64,000 nucleotides of DNA from Ruminococcus sp. YRD2003 (GTDB lineage: Bacteria > Bacillota > Clostridia > Oscillospirales > Ruminococcaceae). The DNA is taken from positions 179,190 to 243,189 of the forward strand of contig FNZT01000006.1 of the NCBI GenBank assembly GCA_900109435.1. The letters are read 5' to 3'. Both the position numbers and the translations under genes were made by a program. Each line of letters starts with the position of its first letter. Position 1 is the first letter of the stretch. A model generated the notes under the pieces. It made no database searches and was not told the origin of the DNA. It was given only the letters and a program-made list of their open reading frames with translations. Shown piece by piece: positions 53,529 through 61,969 of the stretch.

Positions 53529-55421
53529 TTAAGCTGTCCTTTCGGCGGAGCTGTACGCCCCGTTATTTTCAAAGTATACCTTATACCACACGAGGAAGGT
53601 GAACACAGTCCATATCTTGCGGCTGTTGTCGGACTTGCCGTCGCGGTGGTCATCGAGGAGCTTCACAAGGAGCTCCGTGTTGAAGAACTGCTGAGCGCTC
53701 CCGCTCTCAAACATCCCGCGCACGATACCGTAGTATTTATCCTCCTTGAGCCACACTCTTATCGGCACAGGGAAGCCGAGCTTCTTCTTCGCGGCAGTTT
53801 TGGCGGTCTGCTCGGGAGTGTCCTTCTTTGCGGCGAGCCTCATCGCGTACTTGGTGATGTACTTGGTCTCGTCAGTGCCTTTTTCGTGTGTTACGCGGTA
53901 CTTGGTAGGAATCTGCTCCGCAAGTGCCATGACCTCCTTGTCGAGGAAGGGCACGCGAAGTTCGAGTGAATTTGCCATACTCATTTTATCGGCTTTGAGC
54001 AGGATATCCCCCGCCATCCACATATGGAGGTCGAGAAACTGCATCTTCGTCACGTCGTCCATATCAGCTACGCGCTTGAAGTATGGCATGGTTATCGCCA
54101 TAGGCGAGGGCGCGGACGTCTCCGTCTTCAGCAGAGCCTTGCGCTCGGCAGGTGAGAACATATAGGCATTGCCGATGAAGCGCTCCTCTACGTCCTTGCC
54201 CTTGCGGACGAAGAAGTTGACCCCCCTCTTTGCAGGGAGCTTCTCCGCAACGCTTCCGACCGCTCTGCGTATACCTCTCGGCAGCTTGTCATAGAGCGTG
54301 CCGTCGGGGTCGCTGTAGACGTTATAGCCGCCGAATATCTCGTCGGCGCCCTCGCCCGAAAGCACGACTTTCAGCCGCTCCGAGGCGATATTGCAGACGA
54401 AGTAGAGTGCCACCGCAGACGGGTCAGCGAGCGGTTCATCCATATGATACTGAATCTTTTCAAGGCTTCCCCAGTACTCCTCGGGAGAGATGACCTTGCT
54501 GGTATTCTCGATGTTGACAGCCTTGGAGAAGTTCTTTGCCCAGCCTATCTCGTTGTATCTCTCGTCGTTGCCGAATCCGACCGTAAACGTCTTGTCAACG
54601 TCGGCGATAGCGGCAACATAGCTCGAATCCACGCCGCTCGACAGGAACGAGCCTACCTCAACGTCGGCTATCTTGTGTGCTTTCACGGAGTCGTGGAAGG
54701 TGTCGGAGATACGCTCCACCCACTCGTCGAGCGAGGGCGCATCGTCGGGGCGGAAATTCACATCCCAGTAGCGTTTTATGGACATCTTACCGTCCTTGAA
54801 TATGAAATAATGCGCGGGCAGGAGCTTGAATACGTTCTTGAAGAAAGTCTCTTCCGTTGGCGAATACTGAAAAGTAAGGTAGTTTTCGAGAGCGGCGGTA
54901 TTGAGTTCCTTTTTGAACTCGGGGTGAGCGAGAAAGCTCTTTATCTCCGAGCCGAACATCAGAGTTCTGCCCATTTTAGCATAGTACATGGGCTTTATAC
55001 CGAAGAAGTCGCGAGCGCCGAAGAGCTCGCGCTTGTTCTTGTCCCAGATGACGAAGGAAAACATACCGCGCAGCATATTGAGCAGGTCAGCGCCGTACTC
55101 CTCATAGCCGTGGACAAGCACCTCGGTATCGGTGTTGGTTTTGAAAGTATGACCAGCCGCAACGAGCTTTTCGCGTATCTCGCGGTAGTTATATATCTCG
55201 CCGTTAAAGATGATGACCTTCGAGCCGTCCTCGTTGAAGATAGGCTGGTCGCCCGACGAGCTTATGTCTATAATACTCAGTCGTCTGTGACCGAGGGCGA
55301 TATCCCCGTCCACATACTTGCCCTCGGCGTCGGGACCGCGGTGACGTATCCTGTCCATCATTTCGCCGATGACCTTGTTTGCGTTGTCGATATTATTGGT
55401 AAAGCCAACTATGCCGCACAT
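53529..55421 (-). CDS. asnB: Glutamine-hydrolysing asparagine synthase
   Basis: 630 residues starting MCGIVGF, so that Cys2 becomes the N-terminal glutaminase nucleophile; the frame is open to 55484 but TCGGAGG marks the ATG at 55421. Class II glutaminase features (RHRGPDAEG, NGEIYNYREIR) precede the synthetase domain with PP-loop SSGVDSSYVAA and GEGADEIFGGYN. It converts Asp to Asn with ATP and Gln. It is first in the unit asnB-HD-pyrB, grouping two aspartate-using enzymes. Confidence 0.94.
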   Translation of the reverse strand: MCGIVGFTNNIDNANKVIGEMMDRIRHRGPDAEGKYVDGDIALGHRRLSIIDISSSGDQPIFNEDGSKVIIFNGEIYNYREIREKLVAAGHTFKTNTDTEVLVHGYEEYGADLLNMLRGMFSFVIWDKNKRELFGARDFFGIKPMYYAKMGRTLMFGSEIKSFLAHPEFKKELNTAALENYLTFQYSPTEETFFKNVFKLLPAHYFIFKDGKMSIKRYWDVNFRPDDAPSLDEWVERISDTFHDSVKAHKIADVEVGSFLSSGVDSSYVAAIADVDKTFTVGFGNDERYNEIGWAKNFSKAVNIENTSKVISPEEYWGSLEKIQYHMDEPLADPSAVALYFVCNIASERLKVVLSGEGADEIFGGYNVYSDPDGTLYDKLPRGIRRAVGSVAEKLPAKRGVNFFVRKGKDVEERFIGNAYMFSPAERKALLKTETSAPSPMAITMPYFKRVADMDDVTKMQFLDLHMWMAGDILLKADKMSMANSLELRVPFLDKEVMALAEQIPTKYRVTHEKGTDETKYITKYAMRLAAKKDTPEQTAKTAAKKKLGFPVPIRVWLKEDKYYGIVRGMFESGSAQQFFNTELLVKLLDDHRDGKSDNSRKIWTVFTFLVWYKVYFENNGAYSSAERTA

Positions 55422-55455
55422 ATATTTTCCTCCGACTGATGAATTCTCCTGGAAT

Positions 55456-55484
55456 ATTATACTACATTTTCCGCTTTTTTGCAA
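55456..55484 (-). promoter_or_regulatory. Promoter of the asnB-HD-pyrB unit
   Basis: Minus strand: TTGCAA (55484-55479), 17-base spacer, TATAAT (55461-55456). Confidence 0.82.
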
Positions 55485-55523
55485 CAGCAGATTTGAAAAA
55501 TTTGAGCTGTTAGCCTTTAGCCG

Positions 55524-56012
55524 TCAACTGTTAGCTACAATGTCTTTCCAATCTGGAGTGCCAAAGTCAAAAACACTTGCATCTAAATCAACAATTTTGG
55601 GTTTAAAGAACAATCTTGGCTTAAAAACTATTGTCACTGATATTAAATATTGCTTGCCGTCTACTGTTATTCTTTGTGCTAAATCATTTCTGCCAATTTG
55701 GTCGGTAGAATAAACATTATTCGGGTTTCCTTCATACTCATAGTCTATATCGCTGATAAAACCGCAAAACCGATACTTTTCCTCAGTATTTGAAAAAACA
55801 AAATCATCTTCCGAGATAAGCTCTTTCAAATCACTGCTCAGCATATCGTAGTCAATATAGTTGTTAAGGTCGCCTATGCCCTTGCAATTGTAGTCAAGCT
55901 CCTCAACAAAATGATAGCATCGCTGTTTGCTTGCAAAGTATAGAAATGGTATGGATAAAACGGCGAGCAATAAAGCAATACCGCATTTTAATAATGCTTT
56001 TTTAGTTCGCAT
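55524..56012 (-). CDS. Uncharacterised membrane-anchored protein in an AT-rich patch
   Basis: 162 residues from the ATG at 56012 with GAGGAAT upstream; the longer frame to 56081 runs into a repeat array. One N-terminal membrane helix (about 8-30) precedes an extracytoplasmic domain with many Asp, Tyr and Asn. No family recognised. The gene is visibly richer in A and T than its neighbours and uses AAA/ATT/TTT codons freely, unlike the GC-rich choice around it. This, with the repeats upstream, suggests recent acquisition. Confidence 0.7.
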   Translation of the reverse strand: MRTKKALLKCGIALLLAVLSIPFLYFASKQRCYHFVEELDYNCKGIGDLNNYIDYDMLSSDLKELISEDDFVFSNTEEKYRFCGFISDIDYEYEGNPNNVYSTDQIGRNDLAQRITVDGKQYLISVTIVFKPRLFFKPKIVDLDASVFDFGTPDWKDIVANS

Positions 56013-56027
56013 GATGATTCCTCTACT

Positions 56028-56337
56028 GTAGGGGCGGATAGTATCCGCCCGCAAATATAAGAACGGTATAAACGGGCGCACGGAATGCGCCCCTACGGCG
56101 TATTTGTGTAGGGGCTGATGCCCGCATCAGCCCGCATAAATAATTACGGTGGACGGGGCGATGTAGGCATCGCCCCCTACAGAATGTTTCCACATATGGC
56201 GGGCGGATAATATCCGCCCCTACAATGGAGTATCGCAAACAAATGCGATAGGCGCGGAACGCCGAGGGCGGCGTTCCCTACATAATGTATTGGCAAATTC
56301 GTTCTGTAAGGTGCGGACGCCCGAAGGGCGCCCCTAC
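56028..56337. repeat. Array of about seven GTAGGGGC-type hairpin repeats
   Basis: Successive palindromes, each bounded by GTAGGGGC or its inverse GCCCCTAC, such as GGGCGGATAGTATCCGCCC and GGGCTGATGCCCGCATCAGCCC. Stem arms differ between units but stay complementary. Units face both ways. The array fills the gene-free stretch 56013-56341. The same family occurs at 16764-16830. Confidence 0.88.
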
Positions 56338-56343
56338 AATCAC

Positions 56344-56368
56344 AAAAAAGCCGCCGCCAAAAGGCGAC
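56344..56368 (-). terminator. Terminator of the YdbC-like gene
   Basis: Minus strand: GTCGCC-TTTT-GGCGGC stem (56368-56353, one G-U pair) followed shortly by six T (56349-56344). Confidence 0.75.
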
Positions 56369-56381
56369 AGCTCTATTGCAA

Positions 56382-56615
56382 TTATTCAAACGAGTCGAGG
56401 TCTATGCCCTGAAGAAGCTCCTTGAGGGAAGCGAGCTCATCAGCAGTGAGAGTAACGCCCTTGCCCATTCTTGAATGGTCGGGAGCCCACTCGCGTATGT
56501 CGTACTTGGGGTCGTGGTCGTTCCAGCTGACCATATTCAGCTCCTTTTTCCAGCCCTTTGCGTTCTCTGAGAGAACTCCTATCTCTTCTGTTATCTCGTA
56601 TTTCAGCTCTGCCAT
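56382..56615 (-). CDS. PC4/YdbC-family single-stranded DNA-binding protein
   Basis: 77 residues. The sequence matches the YdbC family throughout: YEITEEIGVLSENAKGWKKELN, VSWNDHDPKYDIREW and MGKGVTLTADELASLKELL. Lactococcal YdbC is a PC4-like homodimer that binds single-stranded DNA. It is a single gene with an AGGAG site. Role in vivo unclear; transcription or repair is likely. Confidence 0.88.
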   Translation of the reverse strand: MAELKYEITEEIGVLSENAKGWKKELNMVSWNDHDPKYDIREWAPDHSRMGKGVTLTADELASLKELLQGIDLDSFE

Positions 56616-56721
56616 GATACGAACTCCTTTCTGTTTTTCTCTTTTTTCCGAACCATAACGTTCAGCATAAATAATTTTACCACAAAAAGGAAATTTTGTA
56701 AATACCCAAAAGTTTTAATTT

Positions 56722-57024
56722 TTATATTGACACGCACAAGTAGTTCAGCGCCCGCGAATATATCCCCTCGGGGCGCGTCCGCGAGGTAATGAGCATTTCC
56801 GCGAAGTCGACCGCGTCCTCGATATCGCGCGAGAAATCGGGGATAGTCTCAAAATCGCCCGTTTTCAGGTCCTGTGCCTCGATACCGTATGTAATAATGT
56901 CGTCTCCGCCTGTAAACACCCTTCCTGCGATGACGCGGTACGACACCTTATTATCGGCGCAGACCTCCATATAGACCGTTCTGTCGCGGACCTCCTGCCT
57001 TTTCTTTCTGATGATCCCGAACAT
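56722..57024 (-). CDS. Small conserved protein, DUF6514-like
   Basis: 100 residues: KKRQEVRDRTVYMEVCADNKVSYRVIAGRV, a YGIEAQDLKTGDFETIPDFS segment and an ISRDIEDAVDFAEMLITSR-type helix. No membrane or signal segment. It resembles short Clostridial proteins annotated DUF6514; the match is from memory. Its promoter and ribosome site are bracketed by a perfect 12-bp inverted repeat. Confidence 0.65.
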   Translation of the reverse strand: MFGIIRKKRQEVRDRTVYMEVCADNKVSYRVIAGRVFTGGDDIITYGIEAQDLKTGDFETIPDFSRDIEDAVDFAEMLITSRTRPEGIYSRALNYLCVSI

Positions 57025-57027
57025 AAT

Positions 57028-57090
57028 AACGCCTCCTGTTCAATTGTTCTCGGTAAGGACAATTATACCATACAGGAGGCGTTATGTGAA
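57028..57090 (-). promoter_or_regulatory. Promoter bracketed by a perfect 12-bp inverted repeat
   Basis: Minus strand: TTCACA (57090-57085), 17 bases, TATAAT (57067-57062). AACGCCTCCTGT (57028-57039) and ACAGGAGGCGTT (57072-57083) are exact inverses. One arm is the ribosome site, the other lies between -35 and -10. An inner AATTGT/ACAATT pair extends the symmetry. Confidence 0.7.
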
Positions 57091-57147
57091 GAGGTCGTTC
57101 TGTGTTCTTTTTGCAGTATAAGAGAAACTAATGTCGAAAAAACGTGC

Positions 57148-58077
57148 TCATTCCTTCGGTATCACAAGGTCGAGCGAACGGGAGTAGTCTTCAAATATCT
57201 CGGCAAGCTCCTTATCCATTTCCTTGTATATCTCCTCGGTCTTGCTCGCTATAGTTCCTTTTGTCTTGTCGTCGGCATACAGCACCCACCTGCCGCCTTT
57301 CAGCTTGACGGAGTATATGTAGAAGTGCAGCTGCTCCTTCTCATCGTCGCCCTTGACCGTGAGCTTGACTTTGAGCCTGTATGCCTTCTTGACTACGGCG
57401 TCATACTTCTCGAACTCCTTTTTCAGCTTGCGAAGGTCTTTCGGCGTCGCGGGCTTCTTCTTGACTATCTTAGCCGACACCTTCAGATCGTCGCCGAAGT
57501 AGCTGTCCTCGCAGACTTCCTTGACATCAGCGATGAGAGAATCCATATCGTCGGTGACATCGCTCCACTCGCTGTCGCCGTCCTCGGCGTCGTCGCGGAG
57601 TTCCTCAATGTAGCCGCGCGGGTAGAAGGAGTTGATAACAAGCTCTGCTCTCTCCCTGTTCAGGCCCTTGACAGTGTTCCTGACGGGTCGCTTGTATCCG
57701 TTCCCCGCGACGTTCCCGATGATCACGATGAACAACACGAGGCACAACGCCATCGCACACACGAGGACCAGTCCGCGTTTCATCAGAGTCCCGCTCATCA
57801 TGAGAGCGGGTACGGGCGGAGAAGACACCACTGGTGCGGGCGGCGTCTTATCCTCCGCAGAGTCATCCTCCTTTTTCTCAGCAGTTTCCCCACTGACGCT
57901 TCCGTCCCCGCTATCGGCAGGAGCTTCGCGCGCCACTTCCTCGGCTGTCTGCGCTTCAGCCTTTTCAGCCTCAGCTTTTTCTGCTTCTTCCTTGGCTTTA
58001 GCGGACTCAACAGCCTCATTGCAGGTACAGCTCTCGCCTTCCTCAAGCTTCTTTCCGCAGTATTTACAAAAAGCCAT
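57148..58077 (-). CDS. Membrane protein with N-terminal zinc ribbon
   Basis: 309 residues. Zinc ribbon CKYCGKKLEEGESCTC at the N-terminus, a Glu/Ala-rich coiled segment (about 25-50), a Pro-rich linker, one membrane helix (about 100-122), then an extracytoplasmic domain of ~185 residues rich in Lys, Asp and Glu. No catalytic motif. Zinc-ribbon plus single helix plus outer domain is common in Clostridial proteins of unknown role. It is last in the operon after the alarmone synthetase, 11 bases apart. Confidence 0.75.
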   Translation of the reverse strand: MAFCKYCGKKLEEGESCTCNEAVESAKAKEEAEKAEAEKAEAQTAEEVAREAPADSGDGSVSGETAEKKEDDSAEDKTPPAPVVSSPPVPALMMSGTLMKRGLVLVCAMALCLVLFIVIIGNVAGNGYKRPVRNTVKGLNRERAELVINSFYPRGYIEELRDDAEDGDSEWSDVTDDMDSLIADVKEVCEDSYFGDDLKVSAKIVKKKPATPKDLRKLKKEFEKYDAVVKKAYRLKVKLTVKGDDEKEQLHFYIYSVKLKGGRWVLYADDKTKGTIASKTEEIYKEMDKELAEIFEDYSRSLDLVIPKE

Positions 58078-58088
58078 AATAAACCTCC

Positions 58089-58781
58089 TTAATCCATTCC
58101 ATTGATATCCATGTATATTTTCTGCATCCGAATGTCAGTCTCTGCGATACGCTCTGCGCACTCGCGGAGCTCATTTGAGATCTCGGGAGTTATCGCCGCA
58201 CTCGTCTTATAGCGCAGCTGATGCTCAAGACTTGCCCAGAAATCCATAGCTATAGTGCGTATCTGTATCTCCACGGGAGCATACCGCTTCTGTGCAGCAA
58301 GATACACGGGAACGTTGATTATCATATGGTAGCTTCTGTAGCCGCTCGGCTTTGGTTCCTTAATGTAATCCTTTTGCTTGATGACGATGAAATCGTCCCT
58401 GTGCGAGAGCATCTCGGCGAGCACATAAATGTCGCTGATATAGTAGCACGTGACCCTTATACCCGCGATATCGAGCAGGTTCTTTCGGGCATTCTCGGGC
58501 GTGAGCGGCACGCCCTTCTTCGCGAGCTTGTTTATGATAGATTCCGCGGATTTCAGGCGACTCTTGATGTCGTGTATGGGATTGCGCTGATACTTTATGC
58601 TGAACTCGCTGTCGAGAATGCCGAGGTAGGTCTTGACGACTTCGATCGCGCTCTCATAGAGGTGCGCAAGGTCAACAAACTCGTTGAAGGTGCGGGTAAT
58701 GTTCTCCTTCTCGGCAGGTCCGCGCTCAACGATCGCAGGGAGCTGCTGTATACTTTCAAGATAGAAATCCATTTCATTCAT
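58089..58781 (-). CDS. Second small alarmone synthetase ((p)ppGpp synthetase)
   Basis: 230 residues. Synthetase domain only: GIRVTCYYISDIYVLAEML, QKDYIKEPKPSGYRSYHMI and VEIQIRTIAMDFWASLEHQLRYK. Closely related to the protein at 9906-10616, sharing the IRTIAMDFWASLEH core. It lies between a TPM-type lipoprotein gene (26 bases upstream) and a zinc-ribbon membrane protein, so its output may be tied to envelope state. Confidence 0.9.
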   Translation of the reverse strand: MNEMDFYLESIQQLPAIVERGPAEKENITRTFNEFVDLAHLYESAIEVVKTYLGILDSEFSIKYQRNPIHDIKSRLKSAESIINKLAKKGVPLTPENARKNLLDIAGIRVTCYYISDIYVLAEMLSHRDDFIVIKQKDYIKEPKPSGYRSYHMIINVPVYLAAQKRYAPVEIQIRTIAMDFWASLEHQLRYKTSAAITPEISNELRECAERIAETDIRMQKIYMDINGMD

Positions 58782-58807
58782 GGCGCATATGTCCTTTCTA
58801 TCGAATT

Positions 58808-59701
58808 TCAGCCTGTAGCCGAGACTATTTCATTTACCGCTCCGACGGCATTGCCGTCCTTGAGCAGCTTATCGGCTGAAGTTTTTGCCTTGGCAACTTC
58901 TGACGGGATATTTCCGTCGGATACAACTGTAACGGTGCTCGATTTGGTGTCAAGCATTATCATGAAGCCTTTCCCGTCAGAGCGGCGCTCGAAATAGCTG
59001 CGGCATATTTCCTCGTTGGACTTGTCTGTGCCGTTGGAGGTCGCAAGCACATAAACGGACTTCCTGCCCGCAAGTTCCTCCTCAAGCGAAGCGAGCTCCT
59101 CATCCGTGAAAGCGCCGATGTTGTCGAATACATACTGCGGACAGTTCTCGCCGAGCTGTAAAATACGCAATATCGCAGAATAGCAGTCGCCGTTCATGAT
59201 GTCCATGGTCGACCAGTACAGCGGCACCTTTTCCACGCCGTCGGGAATGGCACGGAGAGCGCTGCCTGTCCTGTAGAGGCAGTCGTCGCCCTTATCGTTG
59301 TTGATGAGCAGCAGCAGACCGCTCCCCCTCCCCTCATATATTGAGTCATAGGAGTCGGCAGCGTAATCATACGGCGATTTTCCGCCGATGTCATCTGTGA
59401 TGACTACAGCGGTATTGATGAGCCGCTCCCTGTAGAGCTTCTCACAGTAGCTGTTGAGACGAGCAGCCTCATCCGCAGTGAGCACATCCGCCCATTTTTC
59501 GTGGAGGTATTCTCCCTCAGCAGTCGGAAGTCCCGAAATATCGGGCAGCGGAGCCTCAGTCACGGCTTCAATTGTCGCCATGGTAGTCTCCGCAGGAGCG
59601 TCCGCTCCCGAGATAACGGAAATACCGCGCGAGCATCCCGTCATCATTATCACAGCAGCAGCCGATAACACTGCCGCAAAAAAATTTTTCAAGAAAATCA
59701 T
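58808..59701 (-). CDS. TPM-domain lipoprotein
   Basis: 297 residues. Lipoprotein signal with Cys23 (MMTGC). Two TPM-like modules: one at about 65-180 (VLTADEAARLNSYCEKLYRER, NTAVVITDDIGGKSPYDYA, GSGLLLLINNDKGD) and a second from about 195 (AFTDEELASLEEELAGRKSVYVLATSNG, GKGFMIMLDT). A short Thr-rich stretch follows the anchor. TPM proteins are linked to envelope and photosystem repair and to weak phosphatase activity; the role here is open. First gene of the operon with alarmone synthetase and zinc-ribbon protein. Confidence 0.8.
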   Translation of the reverse strand: MIFLKNFFAAVLSAAAVIMMTGCSRGISVISGADAPAETTMATIEAVTEAPLPDISGLPTAEGEYLHEKWADVLTADEAARLNSYCEKLYRERLINTAVVITDDIGGKSPYDYAADSYDSIYEGRGSGLLLLINNDKGDDCLYRTGSALRAIPDGVEKVPLYWSTMDIMNGDCYSAILRILQLGENCPQYVFDNIGAFTDEELASLEEELAGRKSVYVLATSNGTDKSNEEICRSYFERRSDGKGFMIMLDTKSSTVTVVSDGNIPSEVAKAKTSADKLLKDGNAVGAVNEIVSATG

Positions 59702-59710
59702 CCCTTGCTC

Positions 59711-59755
59711 TTGTAATACTTCTTATATTTTAGTATAATTTAATTGAAAAATCAA
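59711..59755. promoter_or_regulatory. Overlapping divergent promoters (glycosylase / TPM lipoprotein)
   Basis: Plus strand: TTGTAA (59711-59716), 17 bases, TATAAT (59734-59739). Minus strand: TTGATT (59755-59750), 17 bases, TAAAAT (59732-59727). The two promoters occupy the same DNA, so they should compete for polymerase. Confidence 0.7.
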
Positions 59756-59794
59756 GTATATGAGTGTAAATTCTTTGCAAAGGCGGTCATAATT

Positions 59795-60610
59795 ATGGAT
59801 TATACAGTCAAGGGCACGGATATCCTTGTTCACGAACCCGACCTCGACCTCGACGAGACTCTCGACTGCGGACAGGCATTCCGCTGGCGAAAAACAGCCA
59901 CAGACTACGACTGCACCTACACGGGCAGCTTCATCAACGACAGGCTGACAGTCTCGCAGGTGAAGGCTGGCGAATTCATCTTCCACGGCATCACAGAAGC
60001 GGACTTTCTGGCGAAATGGCGCATCTATTTCGACTTTGACACCGATTACACCGAGCTGAAACGCTGCTTCTCCGAGGACGCAACTCTCTCAAAGGCGTGC
60101 GAATTTGCGAGCGGCATAAGACTTCTGCGGCAGGACAGCTGGGAGTGCCTCATCTCGTTCATTATTTCCCAGAACAACAATATTCCCCGTATCAAAGGCA
60201 TTATCGACCGTCTCTGCGACAACTACGGCGGAGATTTCCCGACGGCGGAGCAGCTCGCGCAGGAGACTCCCGACTCTCTCGCCTATCTGCGGAGCGGCTT
60301 CCGCGCGAAGTACCTCTGTGACGGGGCAAACCGCGTTTATACAGGCGAAACAGACCTTGCTGAAATAGCCGCAGCCCCAATAGACGAAGCAAGAGCAGCT
60401 CTGAAAGCGATAAAGGGCGTAGGACCCAAGGTAGCGGAGTGCGTGCTTCTGTTCGGTATGCACCGCGTGGAGGCTTTCCCGATAGACGTATGGATAAAGC
60501 GCGTGCTCGCTGAGTACTACCCGAACGGCTTCCCCGAATTTGCGAGGGATAACGCAGGCATCGCGCAGCAGTACCTCTTCCACTACATACGCAATCTGAA
60601 CAAGGAATAA
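59795..60610 (+). CDS. ogg: 8-oxoguanine DNA glycosylase/AP lyase (OGG1-type)
   Basis: 271 residues from the ATG at 59795 with AAAGGCGG upstream; the frame is open to 59744 but that lies too close to the transcription start. An OGG-N-like beta domain (DCGQAFRW at residues ~25-35) precedes the HhH-GPD domain: SQNNNIPRIKGIIDRLC, AIKGVGPKVAECVLLFG with catalytic Lys212, and FPIDVW with Asp231. It removes oxidised guanine and nicks the strand. Confidence 0.92.
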   Translation: MDYTVKGTDILVHEPDLDLDETLDCGQAFRWRKTATDYDCTYTGSFINDRLTVSQVKAGEFIFHGITEADFLAKWRIYFDFDTDYTELKRCFSEDATLSKACEFASGIRLLRQDSWECLISFIISQNNNIPRIKGIIDRLCDNYGGDFPTAEQLAQETPDSLAYLRSGFRAKYLCDGANRVYTGETDLAEIAAAPIDEARAALKAIKGVGPKVAECVLLFGMHRVEAFPIDVWIKRVLAEYYPNGFPEFARDNAGIAQQYLFHYIRNLNKE

Positions 60611-60712
60611 ACGCCTCCGTACAGTCAATACTCTCCATATAAGCAGCCGACACCGAAAGCAGGTACACACATGGGTGTGCCCTCTGCAAAGCTGCCAACA
60701 AACGGAGGTATT

Positions 60713-60970
60713 ATGATAAAAGGCGTAAACAAGCAGATAATCGAGGTCAATGAACCCGACAGCATTTATTTTGAGAAGGCAGTATTCTATCTTCGTGCAG
60801 GAGTGCGAAAGCTCCCTGCCGAGGTCAGCCGCCGCGAGATAGACCGTTGTCTCGGCGGCGAAGCAAGTTTGTACCGACGCAGGAGCAGACGGTCCAGACT
60901 TCTCCGCACATCGACCTATATTGCGGCAGCTTTGACTATAGCTGTTCTGTTCCTTGTCATCCTGCATTGA
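60713..60970 (+). CDS. Small conserved tail-anchored membrane protein
   Basis: 85 residues from the ATG at 60713 with ACGGAGG upstream; an ATG at 60671 lacks a site. The protein opens MIKGVNKQIIEVNEPDSIYFEKAVFYLR, has a basic Arg-rich stretch (LYRRRSRRSRLLR) and ends in one membrane helix, placing most of it in the cytoplasm. I have seen similar N-termini in Clostridial small proteins of unknown function (from memory). A GGTACAC/GTGTGCC hairpin lies in its leader. Confidence 0.7.
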   Translation: MIKGVNKQIIEVNEPDSIYFEKAVFYLRAGVRKLPAEVSRREIDRCLGGEASLYRRRSRRSRLLRTSTYIAAALTIAVLFLVILH

Positions 60971-61022
60971 TAATACAATGAGGTAACTGCCAAAGGCTAA
61001 ATTCTAAAAATATAGAATTATA

Positions 61023-61051
61023 TTGCAATCGAAGCAATAATGTTGTATAAT
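61023..61051 (+). promoter_or_regulatory. Promoter of the AraC/MutS-like operon
   Basis: TTGCAA (61023-61028), 17-base spacer, TATAAT (61046-61051). An ATTCTA-N6-TAGAAT inverted repeat sits just upstream (61001-61018), well placed for a regulator. Confidence 0.8.
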
Positions 61052-61093
61052 AAACGTGTAAACAAAATCGTCCCCGACGAAAGGAGGAAAGTT

Positions 61094-61957
61094 ATGGAGC
61101 ACCCCGAAGCTATGAATTTCAAGAGCAAATTCTCGCGGCGTATCATCAATACGCCGGGACCTGCCGCTAAAAGCACGTTCTTCTATATGCAGGAGACAGG
61201 CGTCATCAAGCCCGAGGACGCTCCCGAAACGCACCGCCGCGACCTCGACTCGCTGCTCATCGTCGCTGTTGCTGACGGCTCGGGTGAGCTCGAATACGAC
61301 GGGCGCAAATTCCCGCTAAAAAAAGGTGACTGCTTCTTCATCGACTGCAATGTCCCGCACTTTTACAGGAGCTCTGCGGACGACCCGTGGGAGCTGCTGT
61401 GGGTACACTTCAACGGCGCAACCTCACGTCAGTACCACGACTACTTCATCGGGCAGTCTGAGGTGGTATTCCGCCCCGCGATATTCGACAGATTCGTGTC
61501 GGTGATAAACGAAATAATCGAAGTAAACGCCGCCAAAAAACCCGAGGCTGAGATACTCACCTCGCGTCTTATCGTGGAGCTGCTCACCCTGTCGCTTACC
61601 GTAAACAGCTCCGCAAGCCAGTACGATACTGTACTCAAACAGAAGCTCGGCGCTGTCAACAGCTACATCGAGGACCATTTCAGCGAGGACCTCTCGCTTG
61701 AAAAGCTCTCCTCGGAGTTCTACATAAGCAAGTTTTATCTCACGAGAGAGTACAAGAAAATTTACGGCAAGACCATTTTCCAGCACATAATCAGCTGCCG
61801 CATAAACTACGGCAAGCAGCTTCTGCGCTTCACAGACAGATCAGTCGAGGAGATCTCGCACCTCTGCGGATTCAATGACCAGAGCTACTTTGCCCGCCAG
61901 TTCAAGAAAGCAGAGAACCTGACCTGCTTTGCTTACCGAAAAAAATGGCGTGATTAA
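61094..61957 (+). CDS. AraC-family transcriptional regulator
   Basis: 287 residues from the ATG at 61094 (AAAGGAGGA upstream). An in-frame ATG at 61040 lies before the -10 and is excluded. An N-terminal cupin (about 25-155, with PLKKGDCFFIDCNVPHFYR and WELLWVHFNG) senses a ligand, and two helix-turn-helix units follow (LSLEKLSSEFYISKFYLTREYKK, RSVEEISHLCGFNDQSYFARQFKK). This is the plan of sugar-responsive AraC regulators. It is followed 12 bases later by a MutS-like gene, an unusual partner. Confidence 0.92.
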   Translation: MEHPEAMNFKSKFSRRIINTPGPAAKSTFFYMQETGVIKPEDAPETHRRDLDSLLIVAVADGSGELEYDGRKFPLKKGDCFFIDCNVPHFYRSSADDPWELLWVHFNGATSRQYHDYFIGQSEVVFRPAIFDRFVSVINEIIEVNAAKKPEAEILTSRLIVELLTLSLTVNSSASQYDTVLKQKLGAVNSYIEDHFSEDLSLEKLSSEFYISKFYLTREYKKIYGKTIFQHIISCRINYGKQLLRFTDRSVEEISHLCGFNDQSYFARQFKKAENLTCFAYRKKWRD

Positions 61958-61969
61958 GGAGGTACACAA

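Noticed and set aside
54444-55439. 331-codon plus-strand frame opposite asnB
   Set aside because: Antisense shadow of asnB, with no ribosome site and no domain.
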